Part shown: one piece after another, positions 23,563 to 34,913 of the stretch
Numbering within the stretch: the first letter of the stretch is position 1
Layout: the number at the start of each line of letters is the position of its first letter
Assembly (NCBI GenBank): GCA_004194705.1
Contig: SADC01001093.1
Span: 1-64,000 of the forward strand
Reading direction: 5' to 3'
DNA: 64,000 nucleotides
From: Ditylenchus dipsaci
Lineage: Eukaryota; Nematoda; Chromadorea; Rhabditida; Anguinidae
Made by a program: the position numbers and the translations under genes
The notes under the pieces: model-generated
Told to the model about the DNA's origin: nothing
Databases searched by the model: none
Seen by the model: only the letters and a program-made list of their open reading frames with translations

Positions 23563-23795
23563 GCGAGTCGAGTACTCGAAATCGAGTAATTTCGAGTATT
23601 ATTCGAAATTTTTCGAGTTTCGAGTATCGAGTCGAGTCGAGTACTCGAAAATTTCGAGTATCGAGTATCGAGTCGAGTCGAGTACTCGAAAATTTCGAGT
23701 TTCGAATATCGAGTCGAGTCGAGTACTCGAAAATTTCGAGTATTGATAAGATTTCGAGTCGAGTACTCGAAAATTTCGAGTACTCGACAACCCTA
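23563..23795. repeat. Minisatellite, unit around CGAGTACTCGAAAATTTCGA
   Basis: About five diverged units combine the palindromes CGAGTACTCG and CGAAAATTTCG with GAGTCGAGTC. They can fold on themselves and give spurious open frames on the minus strand. Confidence 0.9.
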
Positions 23796-25070
23796 ATCGT
23801 GATGTACCTAGGTATGGATAGGTGAGTCGGGTTAGTGAGTAGAAGTGCCAGGAGAGTAGGTAGGCGAGCCAAGAGACTGGGCAGGGGTGTGGCGCCGCAG
23901 CCCGCTATTTAGATGAAAGCAATTTTGGTTAAAAAAATGCACAAAAAGCGCTATAGTTACTAGAAAACAGAGCTTTTTAATGGTGTCAATTTTATGGAAT
24001 TTTTCAAAGAAGTTTTGTGACTGTGAAATTGATGTTTTTAATCTAACTTTTAATTCTGCACACTTTTGTCCACGTGCTTTTAGGGAGGTAATTAATTTAG
24101 AATATACGGTGGATCTGTGAGATTGGAGATCTACAGTAGTTAAAAGCTCCTGGTGGTCATAACTTATGATTAGAGGTGATGGTAATACATGTTAGTCAAT
24201 GCATTTCATACAGATCTTTCATTGAAAGCTCCTGCATGTCTAGTTGTAGCTGCTAATTGCTAGACAAACACCAAAATTTCCTCTGCTATTCAGCTTGAAC
24301 CACCAAACAGGTCATGCAAAGCGACCAAAAGGCCTTTTTTAACGTCATAATTTCTTCCTTTTTCCGTTCAGGTAAACAAAAACTATGGCTGTGTATGCAT
24401 TAATTCCGCTTCTCTGTCTTAGATTGCAGCTGCAGCAGCATAAACCAATCTGATGCTGTAGAAGCTAATCCTTGGAATAAAGAAAATAAAAACTTTGTTG
24501 CTACTCTTTTCGCTCAAAAAAATAGCCAAATAGGGGTGGCGGTGATACCACTAATAATCGGTTTGCTGGGAAGACCCACGCTACCCCAAATGGGAATAAT
24601 AGATCAAAGCCATTGTGGTATTAGGGAAACAGCAAGGAGAACGCAAATCAAAACAAGTTTTTTTTGTTGGTCTAAAAAAATCCTGGCTTTCATGTTTATA
24701 GCAAAATTTTAATCAAATAAATGTATGACTCAGGATGAAACCACCTATTTTGATTGACAAAGAAAGTGCACAATTAACCAGGTGTCTTGTGTATTTTCAG
24801 AGCTACCATGAAATTCATTAAAGCCCTAGAAAAATTTTTCACATCTGTGATTGACTAATGATGCGCAAAACCGATAAATTTATCAGTTTCGATAGAATCG
24901 ATTCAAAAGTGAGTTATTCTAAAAAATCAATGAAATTTATAAGATTTTTTATTTTTGGGATTCTTTAGCTATTTGATGTCAGTTTTCGAAACTGCTGACA
25001 TCTAACATGTTTTCGCGCTGTTCTATTGATATCTTTTGTTGCCGTTCTTGACCCAAGTTAGCACTAATGC
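23796..25070. other. Intergenic, with dispersed short motifs
   Basis: No gene. Contains GGATCTGTGAGATTGGAGATC (24113), similar to 26227, and GGCGGTGATACCACTAATAA (24538), similar to 28804. Confidence 0.5.
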
Positions 25071-25775
25071 TGGGTGATTCTCCGCTTTTGGCTCCGAGGT
25101 CATCCGCTCCAAGCAAGAGCAGGAGTGAAAATTTTCGGCCTGAGAGCACTCTGATTTTTTTCTCCGAGCATAAAAATTATATTCCAATTATTATTTTGAA
25201 CACATTAATGACGTATTTTTATTCGTGAAAAATTGTCGAGTCAGCTGTGACTGATGAACAAATTTGATTGATCTAAAATTTTGTAAAAAAGAAATTAATG
25301 GAAAAAGTGCCGTAGCTAATAAAAAAAAGTAAAGTAAAAAACAGAAATCACAAGTTTTTATTTACAAATCAAGGTCCTATTCAACAATTAATGGTTTTTC
25401 AAGCCCTTATTTTGATAACACACCACAGTAAACTTTGAGTATGATAATCTTTTTGACCTACATTGACTATTCCAATTAAAATTTGTTTTAAATAAAACAT
25501 TTAATCTTTTACAAGTCAAGAGGAAAAATTATAAGATATGATAATTTTGTCAATCTGAGAGATTCTCTTCTCTTGGCTCCGAGATTATCCGCTCCAAGCC
25601 AAGAACAGGAGCCAAAAATTTTGACACTGAGAGCCAAAAGCAAGAGCAGGAGCAAAAAATTTGACACTAAGAGCCAAGAGAGAAAATTTGAGACTAGGAG
25701 TCACGAGCAAGAGCAGAGCGAAATTTTGAGACTAAGAGCCAGGAGCAGGAGCAAAAATTTTGAAATTCCCAGCAC
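25071..25775. repeat. Diverged minisatellite (GAGCCAAGAGCAAGAGCAGG)
   Basis: A GGCTCCGAG..CATCCGCTCCAAG block occurs at 25090 and 25577. From 25600 a roughly 42-bp unit (AGAGCCAGGAGCAGGAGCAAAAATTTTGA type) repeats four or five times. The open frame over 25573-25839 is repeat-derived. Confidence 0.75.
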
Positions 25776-26384
25776 TGGTTGGTACTCTAAAGCCGTTTGC
25801 AGGTTTGAGGAACAACTTTACAGTGATAAGCGTCGTTAATTGATTATGATTATTTTAACGTTGATTACAAAATCACATTATTTCGTAGTTTTGATTGTTT
25901 ACGAATTCTCAACCAAATAGGTTCTTTATATCCGCAGAATCTCTGGCGGCCAGCGCCACACTCTCGAGCTAGGTGGCAGCATCTCCATTAGAGGTCATTG
26001 GACATCTCTTGTCAAAGCTTTGGAAAAGACAGAATCCAGCATTATGATTTCATCAACACCAATGGTAATTTATGGGAATATGGAGGACTAGGAAATGGAT
26101 GAAAATGTCTGAGATACTATAAAATCATTATTGCATCTTAATACAACCCCGAATATTCAGTGCTTCAACCAGTAAAAAAATACATGTCAGTAAAAGGAGT
26201 CCGAACATAGCATTACTATTTCCAATACGGTAGATCTGTGAGACCGGAGATCTACCAAATATTAGAAGAATTATTAAGAACCGCTAATCTATCAGGGGTG
26301 GGCAAGGATCAGATCAGTTAAGATCGGCAAAATATTTTTTCTCTAATTTTGTCAAATTTCACACTTTAAGTCAAAATTTTGCAG
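25776..26384. other. Intergenic, nothing recognised
   Basis: No supported gene or repeat apart from a short imperfect palindrome (GTAGATCTGTG...GGAGATCTACC, 26225-26257). Confidence 0.5.
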
Positions 26385-27405
26385 CAAAAACGTATTTTAC
26401 AGTCAAAAAGCGAGGTTCATTGTGTTTTTTAACTACATATATATAAATACAATTTCTGTGAGTGAATTTTTTCCTGCTGGAAAAACTTTTGATTCGGACA
26501 CTGGATTCGTGTTTAGCGTATTCAATTTGCTGATAAAAGTTTTTCGCAATTTCAGAGTCACCAACAGTGTTTTCAAAAGTTATAGGCATAGTTTCAAAGT
26601 CATAGTCATAATTTCAAAGTCATAGACGGGTCCACCCCGAAACACCCCCGGCCGAAACAACCCCGCCGAAACACCCCCGCCGAAACACCCCCGCCTGTTT
26701 TTTGCGTTTTCTTAATCACCACGATCTTAGTTGATTCCACTTTTTAGATTTCGGTCGGGCATCCGAAAATCTCAAAATCGAAATATTTTTTTTCCGATTT
26801 TTAAGGGTTGAAAAATAACTCCCCCGGGGGACTTACTACAGAAAATACGGTATAAGGGTACCTTTTTATAATGATTTACCTTTGTCTACTGGGAAAAAGT
26901 CAATTTTTGCTTGAAGACTTTTCTCGCAAACAGCTCTTTACTGACCAAAATAACATATGTTTCATCAGTCTTTACAGCATTATGATTCTTTTAGAGTGGT
27001 TCAACATCTTTTTTGAAAGAAAGCCGTTAATTACATTCATGGTAAAAATATTTAAATGGGGATGTTTCGGGCGGGGGTGTTTTGGCCGAGGGTATTTTGA
27101 CGGGGGTGTTTCGGCGGAGGCGTTTTGTCCTGATCCCGTCATAGGCATAGTTACAGCCAAAATTCTAGTCATACTATGACTATAAATTTGAAACTATGCT
27201 TATGACTTTTGAAACACTGGTCACTAACAAATTTTGAATTTCGCTCAATACAATAAACACGTGAATTTAAAATTTCAACGTTTATTGTCTTAAGCGGAAT
27301 TCAATAATTGACAGTGACTCTGAAATTGCAAAAGAACTTTTATAAGCAAATCGACCACGCTGAACACGTCTCCAGTGTCACAATCAAAATTTTTTCCAGC
27401 GGGCA
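26385..27405. mobile_element. Foldback element with CCGAAACACCCCCG repeat arms
   Basis: Inner arms are CCCCGCCGAAACACCCCCGC (26650-26697) and the inverted GGGCGGGGGTGTTT type (27062-27125). Outer arms pair TTTCGCAATTTCAGAGTCAC (26546) with GTGACTCTGAAATTGC (27316). Outer-arm motifs (GACACTGGATTCGTGTT; AAATCGACCACGCTGAAC) are related to the foldback element in the hecd-1 intron (49740, 52030). Confidence 0.7.
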
Positions 27406-27541
27406 AGCTACAGCGCATTGAACATCGAACATACTTAGGACATTCTGACGCATACTACACAGTCAAAATTAAAGGACACCGTCCATAACTTACTAAAAGC
27501 CATTAATCCAAGCCTATAAATACAAAATGAAAGAACGTAAA

Positions 27542-27547
27542 TTTATT
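27542..27547 (-). promoter_or_regulatory. Polyadenylation signal of eIF5A
   Basis: AATAAA on the minus strand lies about 85 bp after the eIF5A stop. Confidence 0.65.
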
Positions 27548-27629
27548 CAAGACAATTTAACAGAGGAGAAAGCTCATTCTCGAAACAAAGCTTGAATTTG
27601 TAGTCTGAGTGCATTACTCTCGGTTGCGA

Positions 27630-28320
27630 TCAATCCTTGTTCGGCATATTCTTCCAGCCCATAACCATTTCTTCACCGCAAGCAGCCACCACAGAGATAA
27701 GCAGAGCGTTTTCATCCTTCTCGAAGGCCTGTTTGATCTGAGTACCAAGTTCATTGTCAGGAACACGCAAATCATCCTGAATATGAAATTTTGAAACACC
27801 GATAAAGAGTCATTGAGAGACTACCTTGGTTTCGCATGTTTCAAGATCCATCAAGCTGAGAAATTCGTCGTCATTAATAGAAAGCAACTGAAAGAAGGAT
27901 ATGAGCACGACAAAAGATTCAGAGATTCACCAACCTGATATTCTTTACGCTTGACGATAGGAATGTCCATGTTGTGCGTCGATGGGCAGATATCCTCCAG
28001 CTTCTTGTTTTGTGAAGATATCCAGAGCAACCATGTGAACTTTGGCGTGTCCGTGCTTGCCTGTCTTGGAAGTAGACATCTCCACCACCTAAAGAACAAC
28101 AATTTAGTACTATTTAATTTGATCTTCTAATCGATATGGAGATCACCTTGCAAGGACGACCTTTGATCATGACGAACTCGCCCTTTCGAATAGCTATAAC
28201 AGTTGACTAATCAGACAAAAATGAAAAAAACACAAGACTTACCAGAACACTGTTTCGGATAAGTGGCACCGGCCCAGACTCACCCTTAGAGAAGTCGCCG
28301 TCATGCTCGTTGTCTGACAT
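27630..28320 (-). CDS. eif5a: Translation factor eIF5A (five exons; two apparent frame errors)
   Basis: Cytoplasmic factor that binds ribosomes, stimulates peptide-bond formation at difficult sequences and assists termination. It requires hypusine on one lysine. Exons: 28243-28320, 28147-28193, 27935-28088, 27825-27887, 27630-27776. The hypusine loop [12 protein letters not shown] is intact; the modified Lys is the codon at 28056-28058. Conserved stretches include [26 protein letters not shown] and VVAACGEE, ending MPNKD. Length (about 160 aa) matches the family. Two frame breaks exist as written: a base is missing at the GGG run 28273-28275 (exon 1), and an extra A lies in the run 28008-28011 (exon 3). 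Correcting each restores family sequence on both sides, so consensus error is most likely. All four introns are GT-AG with conserved phase, which argues against a processed pseudogene. Confidence 0.93.
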
Positions 28321-29776
28321 AGCTTTATCCTGCTTGATAACTAAAATCGAATTTTAAAATGTAAATGAATCAGCAGCATCCGCAGTGAGCATCTTTGCGT
28401 AAGTGTTCTAATGCGTAGGCACTTAGCGAAACATTTGCAGCGTAACAGCAAACAGAAATTGACATCATTTTGAAAATAGAGACCAAAGAATAGAAAAATT
28501 CTAAGACAAAACAACCGATGAAAACCGATTATTTATTTTTTAACGATTTTTGCTAGGACAAAACGCCAAAAGCCATTTTATCGTAATCGACAAATTTTTA
28601 GGCCTTGCGCACCATGGTTTCATGGCCCAAAATGGTGTGCAGGTTCGATCTTACCTGGTGACAATATATTTATTTGGATTATTTGACCAGCGTCTAGGGG
28701 TAATTTGAGTGATTTGATGAGCTCACTGAGAATTTGCAGTGAGAACTTCTCTATTAATTCTGGTTAATCAAATATTTTTTCGTTGTAGTAAAATAGTGGG
28801 ATGGCGGTGATACCACTGATAATCGGTTTGTTTTTTCAGTCTATTTTCAGTTTTCTAGCGTAAATTTTTGAACGGTAGTAGACGTTGCTACTGCAATTCG
28901 TTGCTACACATATTTCATAAATCTCTGATATCTGACTGGTTAGCCTAGTTAAAAGAAATTCGAATATTTTTCCTCCACTTTTTTTCATTATTACGCTAAA
29001 ACAACTAGCAGCGCAGTGCATAGCGTGTTTTGTTACACCAATATTACAAAGAGACACTTTTTTTGTTAATTTTTTTCTTTACTCTGTTATCATATCAATT
29101 TTTCCTTCGTAAAGCCTTTATTGGTCTTTTGCAAAAAAACATATTTTTAGTCTATTGTTCAAGTTTCGTATAGGTGGACAAAAACAAACTTAGTAACTCT
29201 CTTTTTGCCTGATGTTTACACCCTTTTTGCTACAAAAGAATGTGAGACGAGCTCGCAAAAAAACTTCAAGTTAGATGGTCTAAGTAGCAAGACAAAAAAA
29301 CTCATTTAACAATAACAACAAAGGTATTACTAAGGTCACCCCATTCTGAGTTGGGCATCAAAAGTGTTTCTCCCGATCCATTTCCAGAAACAATAAAATA
29401 ACTGCTGAAAAATAATTTTTTACAAAGGGATGAGGCGTTTTCCCTATTTCAAAAATCGATCTTTGACAAACCAATTGTTGGAACGGAGCAAAAACGGTTA
29501 GTATAGCAGCAGCAGCTGTTGATGACTTCCTTGTAATCAGTCTATGTCTGTTACTGCAAAATGCCTGCAGGCAAAACTTGGACCCAAAAATTTATGGCAA
29601 AACTTTTCGTTTTTTATTGAACAAAAAAGGAATGGGTGTGTTATGGTCTGTGTGTGAAGACACTCTCATGCTATAAGGTGTGCTAATTAAAAGTTTTGTA
29701 AAAGAGCTGAATAGTGGATGAAAAGCAATAAAAGTTTTTATTCCTAAACTAAGAATGCATGGAAAGAAAACAAAAC
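28321..29776. other. Intergenic upstream of eIF5A
   Basis: No gene recognised. It contains the presumed eIF5A promoter and a copy of the 24538 motif (GGCGGTGATACCACTGATAA at 28804). Confidence 0.5.
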
Positions 29777-30014
29777 GGCTGTACCCCGAAATTTAAGCGG
29801 CATTTTGCTAAGTGGTCGATTTGCTAAGCGGTCGTTTTGCCAAGAATTTTTTTTGCTAACACGGGAAAGGCACGACCACCCCGTGCGCTATCAAAAAACC
29901 TTATATACCAAAAGATAGCCCTAACTGAGCTTGTTATCATCTTGCAATCAAAATTTCCTATGGAGCAGTCTAGGCCGAGATATTCCACTTTTAAAGTTGT
30001 AAAATTGATCAGCT

Positions 30015-30725
30015 GGAATATACCAACAATAAATGGCAGTAATAAACATGTCAGTATGGCGCAGTGGGATCGTTGCGAACGCTCTTTTTTCATGTCGCAT
30101 GTTCGACTCCCACTCGAATCATTCCTTTTTTCATATTTTTTTCGCTGATTCAAATAATTTTGGACAACTATCAACAAAACTCAATCTCACAATCAATTTA
30201 ATTTTTTGACGCATTTTTTTATTGGCGATTAACAAATAATCAATGGCAATGCTTGTCCACAACAAAATGGTCGAAACAGATATACTGATCACAATAGGAG
30301 CAACAAATGAAGCTTATGTTTGCACAATTTGGTTCCTAACAATTTCGTGACAAATTTGGAGGAAAGCAAACTTTAATTGGTGCGAGGAATTGCATCACCA
30401 AGCACTGGATACTTCTCGAACATAATGGACATAAAATTTGCAACCGAGAAGGCCATGAGAATATCAGCAACGAAACACTTAAAATTACAAAAAAGTTATG
30501 CGATAACGAAAATTACAATTAACAATGCGTCAAAAATTAAATTCATTGTGAGATTGAGTTTTGTTGATAGTTGTCCAAAATTATTTGAATCAGCGAAAAA
30601 AATATGAAAAAAAGGAATGATTCGAGTGAGAGTCGAACCTGCGACATGAAAAAAGGGCGTTCGCAACGATCCCACTGCGCCATACTGACATGTTTATTAC
30701 TGCCATTTATTGTTGGTATATTCCA
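30015..30725. repeat. Inverted pair of tRNA-like modules inside the composite
   Basis: 30058-30125 (+) has the A-box-like TGGCGCAGTGGGATCG and B-box-like TGTTCGACTCCC; 30617-30690 is its inverted copy. The arms extend about 185 bp each way, including CATGTCAGTATGGC. The acceptor stem does not pair, so it is a SINE-like or tRNA-relic arm rather than a tRNA gene. Confidence 0.6.
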
Positions 30726-30739
30726 GGGGCCTATTCACC

Positions 30740-30965
30740 AATTGAAGATTGGAAAATGGAAAGTGAAAATGGAAAGTGGAAAATGGAAAGTCATTTTCTG
30801 TTTCACTAACATTTTGGAAAATGGAAAATTGGAAATGGAAAGTGGAAAGTGAAAAGTGGAAAATTTCCATGGAAAATTTCCGCTTCTGTTTCACTATTTG
30901 AAAAGTGGAAAATGGAAAGTGAAAAATTGGAAAATTTCCATGGAAAATTGATGACTAAGGCTTCG
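30740..30965. repeat. GGAAAATGGAAAGTGGAAA minisatellite
   Basis: Purine-rich tandem units (GGAAAATGGAAAGTG). The complementary pyrimidine array lies at 32350-32580, so the two can pair across 1.4 kb. Confidence 0.85.
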
Positions 30966-31299
30966 GTCTACAATTCTTTGGAAAATTGGAAATTTTTCAA
31001 GTAAGTCAGAAAACTATCCTATCTTACCTAAAATCATGTGCTGAACACGGTTTGTCAATACCAAAATGGCAATTTCACTAACTACACACCCATATCGGGG
31101 TAAGTACATATCCTAAGGGGCATCTGCCTCCAAATCACGAAAATATTAGTTTCTCACATGGGGTTGTAAAACATGGCTTCTTAGCCAAAATTTTACGCTG
31201 ATGTGGTTGACAATACATGTTTGACAATACCGAAACTGTGTTTTCAACCATTCAAACTCCAAAACCTAGGGTAGGTACCCATGGTTCAAGTGGATATCC

Positions 31300-31605
31300 A
31301 GATGGAATTTTTTTTACGTTTTTCATGCTCCAAAACCTGTTTTCTGGACTAATTCGGACATGCTGATGATGGTTTGATAGTGGTGAAATGCCGTTTTGTA
31401 AAGTATTTTTTGAGTTCTGGTAAAATCGAGTTTTAATAAAATCAATTATTCCCCAATACTCAGAAAATATCCGAGAAAACCTTATTTTACTATTATCAAA
31501 CCATCTTCAGCATGCCCGAATCAGTCCAGAAAATAGGTTTTGGAACATGAAAAATGTAAAAAAAAATTTTGATCCAAGTGGACGACCACTTGGTTTTAAT
31601 GGTCT
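31300..31605. repeat. Palindromic MITE, copy 1 (TTTACGTTTTTCATGCTCCA)
   Basis: Arms contain TCCAAAACCTGTTTTCTGGA and CATGCTGATGATGGTTTGAT, complemented at 31495-31600. Related to copies 2 and 3. Confidence 0.75.
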
Positions 31606-31779
31606 AGAGGAGGTACCAGGTGGTTACCCTACCCACTTTGAGGCTTACTGGTCTTTTACAGAATAGTTTATAATTGTTATTAAAAAACAATAATGTCTGT
31701 TACCACCAGGATTCGAGCCTGTAACCTCAAAAATTTGGAGTGGCGATTTACATGGGTATCCAAGTGGACCACCGGAAAA

Positions 31780-32038
31780 CCAAGTGGTCGACCACTTGGA
31801 TCAAAATTTTTTTTTACGTTTTCCGGTTCCAAAACAATTTTTCTGCACTAATTCGAGCATGCTGAATATGGTTTGACAGGTGGTAAAATCACGTTTTATC
31901 GAGAAATTTTTGAGTTATCGCTAACGATTGATTTTGATAAATCAAACCATATTCAGCATGCTCGAATTAGTGCAGAAAAATTGTATTGGAACCCGAAAAC
32001 GTAAAAAAATTTTTGATCCAAGTGGTCGACCACCTGGT
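31780..32038. repeat. Palindromic MITE, copy 2
   Basis: Ends CCAAGTGGTCGACCACTTGG and complement. Arms contain CACTAATTCGAGCATGCTGA, complemented near 31955. Confidence 0.8.
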
Positions 32039-32349
32039 CTAAATTGGGGAGGGTTGCTGGGGAGGGTCGCCGTCACCGAGGTTACTGGTTCTAGTCCCAC
32101 TAAGTGTAAACTTAATTTTTTTACTTCCATTTTTTAGGTCACCCAGGTGGACGCCCACCTGACAAGGAGGTACCTACCCAGGAATTGGGGTTAGGGTGGG
32201 GATATACAAGTGGACCACCCAAAAATTCAGGAGTCTATTAGACGTGTCAACGATTTATTATTAATACTAATTTTTTTCGATTGTGTATTTGTACTTTGAT
32301 TACGGGGCTCGTGGCATAGAAAAATGACTTAATTCGACTTTTCATGTAA

Positions 32350-32580
32350 AATTATTTTATGGGAAATTTTTCATTTTCCATGGAAAATTGGAAAATGGAA
32401 ACTGGAAAATGGAAAGTGAATTTTTTTTAGTGAAACAGAAAACTGGAAAGTTTCCACTTTCCATTTTCCACTTTCCATTTCCAATTTTCGTTTAGTGAAA
32501 CAGAAAATTATCACTTTCCATTTTCCATTTTCCACTTTCCATTTTCCAATTTTCCATGGAAACTTTCCCAATCTTCAATT
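32350..32580. repeat. CTTTCCATTTTCCACTTTCC minisatellite
   Basis: Pyrimidine-rich partner of the array at 30740-30965, in inverted orientation. Confidence 0.85.
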
Positions 32581-33478
32581 AGTGAAATAGGCCCCTGCTG
32601 ATCAATTTTAAAAACTTTAAAAGTGGAAATATCTCGGCCTAGACTGCTCCATAGGAAATTTTGATTGCAAGATGATAACAAGCTCAGTTAGGGCTATCTT
32701 TTGGTATATAAGGTTTTTGATAGCGCACGGGGTGGTCGTGCCTTTCCCGTGTAAGCGACAAATTGCTAAGAATTTTTTTTGTTAAGGCGCCCATTTGCTA
32801 AGAATATATTTGCTAAGGCATTCTTTTCTTAAATCCCGATTTGTTAAGAACTTTTCTGCCTTTTGTACTTTTCCTTTTTCTCAATGTTCTGGTAGGGGAT
32901 TAGAGATTTTTCCGACGGTCATTTTTCGGCCAATTTTTTTTTGTTTTTCACTGATTTGGATATGGGATCTAGGTAAATTGATATTTTCAGATTGTGTCCA
33001 AACTACCACAAACCATTCTAAACCACCTCAAGTACCCGAAAACCACCCTAAATACCCAAACCAAACCCAAACCTGAAAGATTAAAATTTCTTAAAAATAA
33101 AAAATAGGCCATTTTTTCTAACTTAAAATTGTGTGGGGAATTGGGTTTGTCAAGCCCAAAGTTGCGATTTTACACACCCCAACTTCAATACCTGGTGTAG
33201 GTATCACCTGACCAGGTGGATGCCCACCTGGATGGCCTAAAAATAAAAAAGGTAATTTAAATAAAAAAAATCCATTTTTCTAAACTAAAAAATTTGTGAG
33301 AAATTGGGCTTATTGAGACCAGAAGTGCGATTTACCTACCCGATCCCAAACCTGGGGTGGCTACCACCTGGACAGGTTGTTATCCAGGCAACTCAAGAGT
33401 AGGGGTATATTCACCCAAATGACCTGAAAGGTCAAACGTTAGTCTTTTTATATCTGAAATTACGGTAAAAAATAAAGT

Positions 33479-33882
33479 GTGCACCCAGGTGGATTCGAAC
33501 CAGCATCCTCGGCGGTGGCTATCCAAGTGGTCGTCCACTTGGATCAAAAATTTTCTTTTTACGTTTTCGGTTTCCAAATCAATTTTTCTGCACTAATTCG
33601 AGCATCCTGAAAATGGTTTGACAGTGGTAAAATCACGTTTTATCAAGAAGTTTTTGAGTTATCGTGAATTCTTGATTTTGATAAATCAATCGTTAGCAAT
33701 AACTCTAAATTTATCGATCAAACGTGATTTCACCACTGTCAAACCATCTTCAGCATGCTCGAATTAGTGCAGAAAAGTTGTTTTGGAACCGAAAACGTAA
33801 AAAAAAATTTTCGATCCAAGTGGACGACCACTTGGATAGCCACCGCCGAGGATGCTGGTTCGCATCCACCTGGGTGCATACC
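33479..33882. repeat. Palindromic MITE, copy 3, with B-box-like ends
   Basis: Left arm GCACCCAGGTGGATTCGAAC is complemented at 33855-33877. Each arm end contains a Pol III B-box-like GGTTCGAATCCACC or variant. It then continues into the same CACTAATTCGAGCAT arm as copies 1 and 2. Confidence 0.8.
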
Positions 33883-34263
33883 TTTTTTATTGTAATTTTG
33901 AGTGTTTACTTGGCGAAGAGGTCCATATACTCATCACCAAAGTTACTGGTTCGAATCCCTCTGGGTGCAATCAGTCCAGAGTAGGAGACCTCGATTAAAA
34001 TTAGACCATTTTTAGAACATTATTTTGGATTGAATCGTTTGGGTTTTTAGGTGTGTACCCCGAAATTAAGCCGAACTGAAGAAGATGTAGCTTAACAAAC
34101 AAGATCTTTATCAAAACAACTACTTAGCAAAACGACCATTTAGCAAATTGGCGCTTAAATTGTGAATTCTTAGCAAATTCGCGCTTAAATTTTTTCTTAG
34201 CAAAACGATCGCTTAGCAAATCGACCACTTAGCAAATCGCCGCTTAAATTTCGGGGTACAGCC

Positions 34264-34913
34264 AACAAAACTGATAAGAAAAATGGGACGAAGTTGTGTA
34301 TTTGTATATCTAACCTGTTATTTTGTTAACGCTACGACTTACGTGCTTGACTTTTAGGAGATCTAACGCAGTATGTGAAGCCATTTTTTTTTTAAATCTA
34401 TCTCATAAAAGTCACGATTTCATAGTACATTTCAAAGATAGATAAAGGGCTCATGTGTATTTTATTGCTCGGGACCGACTTTTTGGTACTGGAGCTGCCT
34501 TTATATCGGGGATGCCGCTATATCCAACTTTGACTAATTTTTCAATCGGCCAACCATATTTAAAAAAAAGCCGTTGAATCGGAGATGCCGTTATATCTGT
34601 CGCGAGCGGACATTGCAAAGAGCTCTTGAATTGGAAAAAGCGCTAATGGAGGGGATATAGGATCCCACTCCAATTGGATTCGCAGGGAATGGCCTTTCCA
34701 ATAGGCGAATATCCAATACTGCGAAAGGGAAAAACTTTGTGGACATCACTTTCGTCGAAGACGCAACAATATCGGAGTGCCATAAAATCTAGGCTCGATT
34801 GTATATGGATTCATGTTCAGCATGATTGTTTTTGCTTACAAAGTGAACTTCAAACTGTGCTACTCATGTCCAATAATAATACTACCAAAGAGTATAACAC
34901 TACAACACTACCT
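34264..34913. other. Spacer with pogo-like decayed sequence
   Basis: Short motifs such as CTGCCTTTATATCGGGGATG and CCGCTATATCC (34495-34535) resemble decayed pogo subterminal repeats. No gene seen. Confidence 0.4.

Larger units (their letters stand above)
29777..34263. mobile_element. Nested inverted-repeat composite, ~4.5 kb
   Basis: Outer ends GGCTGTACCCCGAAATTTAA (29777) and complement (34263). A second inverted pair, 29858-30014 and 32597-32752, begins ACACGGGAAAGGCACGACCA. Inside these sit a tRNA-like inverted pair, complementary purine/pyrimidine minisatellites and three palindromic MITEs. Near both outer ends, TTGCTAAG/CTTAGCAA motifs recur. No transposase was found, so it is non-autonomous. 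Confidence 0.75.

Noticed and set aside
23563..23795. Possible CRISPR-like array
   Set aside because: The repeats are contiguous and diverged, without unique spacers, and the genome is eukaryotic.
23555..23872. 105-codon minus ORF with STRLDS-like repeats
   Set aside because: It is a translation of the CGAGTACTCG minisatellite.
25573..25839. Ser/Arg/Glu-rich ORF resembling an SR protein
   Set aside because: It is a translation of a roughly 42-bp tandem repeat, with no flanking gene structure.
30058..30690. Pair of candidate tRNA genes
   Set aside because: A- and B-box-like motifs are present but acceptor stems do not pair, and the two are inverted arms of a repeat.
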